Source: Rhizobium sp. CCGE531 (GTDB lineage: Bacteria > Pseudomonadota > Alphaproteobacteria > Rhizobiales > Rhizobiaceae). Taken from it: a stretch of 64,000 nt of DNA. A program made the translations under genes and the position numbers. The stretch lies in NCBI RefSeq assembly GCF_003627795.1, contig NZ_CP032684.1, positions 1,899,001-1,963,000 of the forward strand, written 5' to 3'. Numbering within the stretch: position 1 is the first letter of the stretch; the number at the start of each line of letters is the position of its first letter. Positions 59,919 to 64,000 of the stretch are shown piece after piece. The notes beneath the pieces are model-generated. The model was given only the letters and a program-made list of their open reading frames with translations, ran no database searches and was not told where the DNA came from.

Positions 59919-60161
59919 ATGGCGGAACGTTCTCAAAACTTGCAGGACTTGTTTCTCAATACTGTTCGCAAGCAAAAAATTTCACTGACAATTTTCTTGA
60001 TTAACGGCGTGAAGCTCACGGGTGTCGTAACCTCGTTCGACAATTTCTGCGTCCTGCTCCGCCGCGATGGCCATTCGCAGCTCGTCTACAAGCATGCGAT
60101 CTCGACGATCATGCCGGGTCAGCCGATGCAGATGTTCGAGAGCGAAGAAGCCGCATCCTAA
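59919..60161 (+). CDS. hfq: RNA chaperone Hfq
   Basis: 80 residues, the compact alphaproteobacterial form. Sm1 ([22 protein letters not shown], cited for its QDLFLN start and FLING end) and Sm2 with YKHAISTI are intact, as is the SFDNFCVLL core. It forms hexamers that pair small RNAs with mRNAs. The 107-base spacer after dat holds its promoter. hflX follows in the same reading frame. Confidence 0.97.
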
Positions 60162-60239
60162 CTGGGATTTGTTACTATCACGACACGCGATACCAAAAAT
60201 GATTCCCTTATCCCGGAGTCCGTAAAACACCGGGATGAT

Positions 60240-61574
60240 ATGCGCGCTGTCGTCGTCGTGCCTGTGTTGAAACAGGCGCGCGCGGCGCGTTCCGCTCAGG
60301 CCGATAGCGCCAATTCCGTCTCACGCCCGCCCGAAAGCCGACTGGAAGAGGCCAAAGGCCTCGCTTTGGCGATCGATCTCGAGGTGGTTAACGGTTCCAT
60401 CGTGCCGATCAACGATCCACGGCCGGCAACGCTGCTGGGAACCGGCAAGATCGAGGAAATCCTCGCGTTGCTCGACGAGTTCAACGCCGGCCTCGTCATC
60501 GTCGATCATCCGTTGACGCCGGTGCAGCAGCGCAATCTCGAGAAGGCATGGAACGCCAAGGTCATCGACCGCACCGGCCTTATCCTTGAAATCTTCGGTC
60601 GCCGCGCCTCCACCAAGGAAGGCACGCTGCAGGTCGAGCTCGCGCATTTGAACTATCAGAAGGGCCGGCTGGTTCGAAGCTGGACCCACCTTGAACGTCA
60701 GCGCGGCGGTGCCGGTTTCATGGGCGGCCCGGGCGAAACCCAGATCGAAGCCGACCGGCGGATGCTGCAGGAGCGGATTATCCGGCTGGAGCGCGAGCTG
60801 GAGCAGGTGGTTCGCACCCGCCAGCTTCATCGCGCCAAGCGCCGGAAAGTGCCGCATCCGATCGTGGCCCTGGTCGGCTATACCAATGCCGGCAAATCGA
60901 CGCTGTTCAACCGCATTACCGGTGCCGGCGTTCTGGCGGAAGACATGCTGTTTGCGACGCTCGACCCGACGCTGCGCCGCATGAAGCTGCCGCATGGCCG
61001 TACCGTCATCCTCTCCGATACCGTCGGCTTCATTTCCGACCTGCCGACTCACCTTGTGGCAGCATTCAGAGCGACACTGGAAGAGGTTCTGGAAGCCGAC
61101 CTGATCCTGCATGTGCGCGATCTTTCGGACGACGACAATCAGGTTCAGAGCGCTGACGTGATGCGCATCCTCGGCGATCTCGGCATCGGCGAGGCCGAAG
61201 GCGCCGAGCGCATTCTCGAGGTCTGGAACAAGATCGACCGCCTGGAGCCGGAAGCTCACGATGCCATCGTGCAGAAGGCTTCGACATCAGAAAACGTCAT
61301 TGCCGTTTCGGCGAAAAGCGGCGAGGGCGTCGATCATCTGATGGACGAAATCAGCCGGCGTCTCTCCGGTGTACTGACGGAAACGACGATCACGCTGCCC
61401 GTCGAAAAGCTGGCGCTGCTGCCTTGGCTTTACAATCATGCCATCGTCGATAACCGCGAGGATAACGAGGACGGCACCGTGACGTTGGACGTCCGCCTGA
61501 CCGAGACTGAGGCTGCGGAATTGGAGCGGCGCATGGGCAATGGCCCCAAGCCGCAGCGCGAGGATTGGGAATAG
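60240..61574 (+). CDS. hflX: GTPase HflX
   Basis: 444 residues from ATG 60240. An N-terminal nucleotide-binding domain with GTGKIEEI and the glycine-rich GGAGFMGGPGETQIEADRR (pieces GGPGETQIE), then a GTPase domain with G1 GYTNAGKST near 220 and G3 DTVGFISDLP near 266. HflX splits stalled or hibernating ribosomes. The frame is open upstream to the hfq stop and reads plausibly, but contains no ATG, GTG or TTG, so the start is not fully certain. Confidence 0.94.
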   Translation: MRAVVVVPVLKQARAARSAQADSANSVSRPPESRLEEAKGLALAIDLEVVNGSIVPINDPRPATLLGTGKIEEILALLDEFNAGLVIVDHPLTPVQQRNLEKAWNAKVIDRTGLILEIFGRRASTKEGTLQVELAHLNYQKGRLVRSWTHLERQRGGAGFMGGPGETQIEADRRMLQERIIRLERELEQVVRTRQLHRAKRRKVPHPIVALVGYTNAGKSTLFNRITGAGVLAEDMLFATLDPTLRRMKLPHGRTVILSDTVGFISDLPTHLVAAFRATLEEVLEADLILHVRDLSDDDNQVQSADVMRILGDLGIGEAEGAERILEVWNKIDRLEPEAHDAIVQKASTSENVIAVSAKSGEGVDHLMDEISRRLSGVLTETTITLPVEKLALLPWLYNHAIVDNREDNEDGTVTLDVRLTETEAAELERRMGNGPKPQREDWE

Positions 61575-61580
61575 GCGGCG

Positions 61581-61688
61581 TTAAAGCATGTCGCGCAAAA
61601 GTGTGCAGCGGTTTTGCGAGAACGACATGCGCAAATTCAAGGGCCTAAAGCGCCAGAAGCGAATCTGAAAGATCGCGACGCGCTTTAG
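61581..61688. repeat. RIME-like intergenic repeat between convergent hflX and mazG
   Basis: GCATGTCG and CGACATGC arms (61586-61629) surround the AAAAGTGTGCAGCGGTTTTG core of this repeat family; a second half (AAAGCG..CGCTTT) closes at 61688. Its right end supplies the TAA stop of mazG (61685-61687 on the plus strand, TTA). Confidence 0.82.
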
Positions 61689-62536
61689 GCCGTTTTCACG
61701 CCCGCGAGCTGCCGCTCTATGGCTTTTGCCGACTGCCAGATTTCTTCCATCCGCTCCAGCGAGGCGCCTTCGAGCGTCTCGCCAGCGGCTTCAAGCGTCG
61801 TCTCGATATGATGGAAGCGGCGGCGGAATTTCGTGTTCGTGCCGCGCAAGGCCTGCTCCGGATCGGCCTTCACGTGCCGGCCGATATTGACGACGGCGAA
61901 GATCAGGTCGCCGAGTTCGTCGCTGACCTTGGCCCTGTCGCCGCTTGCGAGTGCTGCCCGCAATTCGCCGATCTCCTCCTCAATCTTGTCGAGGATCGGC
62001 TCGGGCGCCGACCAGTCGAAGCCGACCTTGGCGGCGCGCTCCTGCAATTTCAACGCTTCCGTCAAGGCAGGGAAGGTGCGTTGAACCGAGCCCAGGAAAC
62101 CAGCCTTGAAATCCTCGGTAATGCCACTTTTGGCCCGACGCTCGGCCCGCTCGCGCTTCTCTTCAGCCTTGATCCGATCCCATTGCAGCGTCACCGCGTC
62201 CTCGGTCTTGGCATCCGAGACGGCAAAGACATGCGGATGGCGGCGGATCATTTTGCGCGAAATGGCATGGACGACGTCACCGAAGGAAAACGCGCCCGCC
62301 TCCTCGGCGATCCGCGCATGGAAAACGACCTGCAGTAGGAGATCGCCGAGCTCGTCGCAAAGGTCGTCGGTATCCTTGCGCTCGATCGCATCCGCGACCT
62401 CATAGGCCTCTTCGATGGTGTAGGGCTTGATGGTCTCGAAGGTCTGGACGATATCCCAGGGGCAGCCGCTTTCGGGGTTTCGCAGCGCCGCCATGATGTC
62501 GATCAGGCCGCTTATGTCTCGCGATGCTTCCATCAT
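61685..62536 (-). CDS. mazG: Nucleoside triphosphate pyrophosphohydrolase MazG
   Basis: 283 residues with two MazG domains. The first has ESGCPWDIVQTFETIKPYTIEEAYE (core TIEEAYEV) and CDELGDLLLQVVFH, the second KIEEEIGELRAAL and SDELGDLIFAVVN, giving the metal-binding Glu/Asp clusters. It hydrolyses abnormal or excess NTPs. Two adjacent ATGs are available at 62536 and 62533. Stop codon from the repeat. Confidence 0.95.
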   Translation of the reverse strand: MMEASRDISGLIDIMAALRNPESGCPWDIVQTFETIKPYTIEEAYEVADAIERKDTDDLCDELGDLLLQVVFHARIAEEAGAFSFGDVVHAISRKMIRRHPHVFAVSDAKTEDAVTLQWDRIKAEEKRERAERRAKSGITEDFKAGFLGSVQRTFPALTEALKLQERAAKVGFDWSAPEPILDKIEEEIGELRAALASGDRAKVSDELGDLIFAVVNIGRHVKADPEQALRGTNTKFRRRFHHIETTLEAAGETLEGASLERMEEIWQSAKAIERQLAGVKTA

Positions 62537-62555
62537 TGCCTCGGGTCTTGCTCTA

Positions 62556-63143
62556 TCAATTCAAAGGGATGTCGTTGCTGCTCTTCGACGCCTGGTAGTT
62601 CTCGGAGAGACCGGCATAGGCCCGCTTGATGCGCGCCGTCTGGTCCTTCAGCTCGCCTTTGCGCGGATCGGCTTCCGTTTCCACAAGGTCGGAGACGGCA
62701 AAGCTGTTCCAGAATGCGTTTTGGCGGCGATAACCGCCCGGTTCCAGGCCGAAGACCTCCTTCAAGATCTTGAGATCGTGCGGGATCGCGAAAGCGTCGC
62801 GGGAGTCCTCATGGCTGAAGAAATAATAGAAATTGTCGAACCCGGCCCAGGTGATCGCCGACATGCACATGGTGCAGGGTTCGTGGGTGGACAGGAAGAT
62901 CAGATCCTTGGTCACGGGCTTTTCGCCAAGTTCGTAGAAGCGCTTGAGGGCATGAACCTCGCCGTGCCACAGCGGGTTCTCCAATTCGTTGTTGGTTTCG
63001 GCGATAACAAGCGAAAGGTCGGATTTGCGCAGGATAGCCGCACCGAAGACTTTGTTTCCGGCGGTCACGCCCTTACGGGTCAGGGGTAGGATGTCGTGCT
63101 CCACGACGTCGAGAAGGCGGGCTGCGATGCTGTTGTCGGACAA
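62556..63143 (-). CDS. Nucleoside deaminase (cytidine/deoxycytidylate deaminase family)
   Basis: 195 residues. Zinc site residues lie in WHGEVHAL (His and catalytic Glu, near residue 59-66) and PCTMCM (Cys pair, near 88-93). The start is TTG 63143, the first codon after a GGAGAG ribosome site; no ATG occurs before the active site. The C-terminal half (from about 110) is longer than in plain CDAs and unassigned. Substrate unknown; it lies 20 bases upstream of mazG, which suggests nucleotide pool cleaning. Confidence 0.85.
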   Translation of the reverse strand: MSDNSIAARLLDVVEHDILPLTRKGVTAGNKVFGAAILRKSDLSLVIAETNNELENPLWHGEVHALKRFYELGEKPVTKDLIFLSTHEPCTMCMSAITWAGFDNFYYFFSHEDSRDAFAIPHDLKILKEVFGLEPGGYRRQNAFWNSFAVSDLVETEADPRKGELKDQTARIKRAYAGLSENYQASKSSNDIPLN

Positions 63144-63265
63144 GGATCTCTCCAGAGTTTTGGTGCCAGTCTATCGGCATTGCGCAAGCGGCGGAATGCG
63201 CAAATGACGTATGGACCAAGTTTGTCACAGGCAATAAAATCGCCGCAGGCGACAGTCAATCATAA

Positions 63266-63279
63266 AAATCTATAGATTT
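63266..63279. promoter_or_regulatory. Perfect AT-rich palindrome upstream of cysG
   Basis: AAATCTATAGATTT is a perfect 14-base palindrome, followed at 63281 by CTATATTTAT, which could be a -10 region. It lies 154 bases before the cysG start in a 289-base gap that contains no other recognisable feature. A regulator-binding site for the sulfate or siroheme genes is possible; the factor is unknown. Confidence 0.4.
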
Positions 63280-63432
63280 CCTATATTTATCTCGATCTGC
63301 TCGTCTGGTGAGTTTTGCTCAAATCCTTATCATGTCGAGCAAAAGAATACGCGCACGCATGGGCATTAGAATTTCTGTTTCTTCAATCTCTTGGCAGCAA
63401 GGGCGATATTCGCCAAATCTCGAAGTGGAACC

Positions 63433-64000
63433 ATGATGCCTCCCAGGACTGAACAGCTTTCAGTGTTTCCCGCCTTCTTTCGTGTGGAAGGAAGGGTAGC
63501 GGCTGTCTTCGGCAATGGTGATGAGGCCTTCGCCAAGGCGCGGCTGCTCATGAACACGCAGGCAAGGATCGTCGCCTATGCGCCGGCGCCCGAGGCTGAC
63601 TATCATGCTTTCCTGATCGCCAATCGCATCGAAACCGTACGCGGCGATTTTTCAGCCGATCAGGTCAAGGGTGCGACCCTGGTATTTGCCGCCACCGGCG
63701 ACGCCGAGGCGGATCGCGCGATCGTCGATGCCGCCCGCACTGAGCGAATTCCGGCGAACGCCGTCGATCAGCCCGATTATTGCGATTTCTACACGCCGGC
63801 GCTGGTCAATCGCGCTCCCGTGGCCGTTGCCATCGGCACCGAGGGTGCCGGTCCGGTGCTGGCGCAGATGATCCGTGCGCAGATCGACCAGATGCTGTCG
63901 CCGTCGCTCGGCAAGCTGGCTGACTTTGCGACGCGCTACCGCAAGCCGGTCGAGCGTCTCGTTGCGCGCGGCGTTGCGCGTCGCGTCTTCTGGCGGCGGT
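63433..64000 (+). CDS. cysG: Siroheme synthase CysG, N-terminal part, runs off window
   Basis: About 189 residues are visible. The N-terminal FPAFFRVEGRVAAVFGNGDEAFAKARLL is the NAD-binding Rossmann unit of the precorrin-2 dehydrogenase/sirohydrochlorin ferrochelatase domain (core GNGDEAFAKA). The dimerisation segment LAQMIRAQIDQML near 150 also fits. The C-terminal uroporphyrinogen methyltransferase domain would lie beyond the edge. Siroheme serves sulfite reductase. ATG 63433 or 63436. Confidence 0.9.
   Translation, partial: MMPPRTEQLSVFPAFFRVEGRVAAVFGNGDEAFAKARLLMNTQARIVAYAPAPEADYHAFLIANRIETVRGDFSADQVKGATLVFAATGDAEADRAIVDAARTERIPANAVDQPDYCDFYTPALVNRAPVAVAIGTEGAGPVLAQMIRAQIDQMLSPSLGKLADFATRYRKPVERLVARGVARRVFWRR

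Overview
The window reads as a contiguous piece of a Rhizobiaceae chromosome, most likely a Rhizobium species. The grounds are gene order (frr-uppS-cdsA-rseP-bamA-lpxD-fabZ-lpxA-lpxI-lpxB-gltA; pdhABC-lpdA-lipA-ispDF-dusB-ntrBC-ntrYX-hfq-hflX-mazG), a high-GC alphaproteobacterial coding style, an alphaproteobacterial direct-repeat SOS box, and several intergenic mosaic repeats of the rhizobial RIME type. No phage, IS element, CRISPR array, tRNA or rRNA was recognised. Most genes are housekeeping.

Layout. 1-11.6 kb: a truncated FAD monooxygenase, a zf-CHCC protein, an alpha/beta hydrolase, an enoyl-CoA hydratase, cysE, a DUF3126 protein, a phasin, clpS-clpA, a HIT protein, a FemAB/GNAT-like protein and a ridA-type/GDPD pair. 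11.7-17.3 kb: an EipB-like envelope protein, then a four-gene operon (TelA family, a lipoprotein fusing a solute-binding-like domain to a VWA domain, an XpaC-like membrane protein, and a Tat-exported solute-binding-like protein). This operon is the least understood system in the window. 17.4-31.4 kb: translation and envelope biogenesis (rpsB, tsf, pyrH, frr, uppS, cdsA, rseP, bamA, lpxD, fabZ, lpxA, lpxI, lpxB). The RseP here carries three PDZ domains at an exact 90-residue period. 31.4-39.7 kb: gltA, comEC, lexA, a VOC protein, kdsA and eno. 39.9-49.4 kb: an ftsB-like gene, the pyruvate dehydrogenase operon pdhABC, an SGNH esterase, lpdA, two GlsB/YeaQ-type small membrane proteins, lipA, a P-loop protein and a RatA/COQ10-type protein. 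49.4-63.1 kb: cinA, ispDF, dusB-ntrB-ntrC, ntrY-ntrX, a D-amino-acid aminotransferase, hfq, hflX, mazG and a nucleoside deaminase. The right edge holds the beginning of cysG.

Functional logic. Many genes serve envelope construction: isoprenoid precursors (ispDF), undecaprenyl-PP (uppS), CDP-DAG (cdsA), lipid A (lpxD/A/I/B, fabZ, kdsA), outer-membrane assembly (bamA), site-2 proteolysis (rseP) and EipB. Central metabolism is represented by pdh, lipA (which lipoylates the pdh lipoyl domains), gltA and eno. Nitrogen control (ntrBC, ntrYX) sits with dusB and hfq.

Non-coding content. Related mosaic repeats lie at about 2.35-2.58, 15.47, 18.38, 44.26, 46.85 and 61.58 kb. Several of them supply the stop codon of the adjacent gene, and two sit inside operons. 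Other candidate control sites are a canonical SOS box before lexA, paired TGC-N3-GCA sites before the phasin, a long-range stem in the rpsB leader, a perfect palindrome before cysG and a weak PHO-box-like site before the telA operon. All functional names rest on motifs and family recall; no database search was run.
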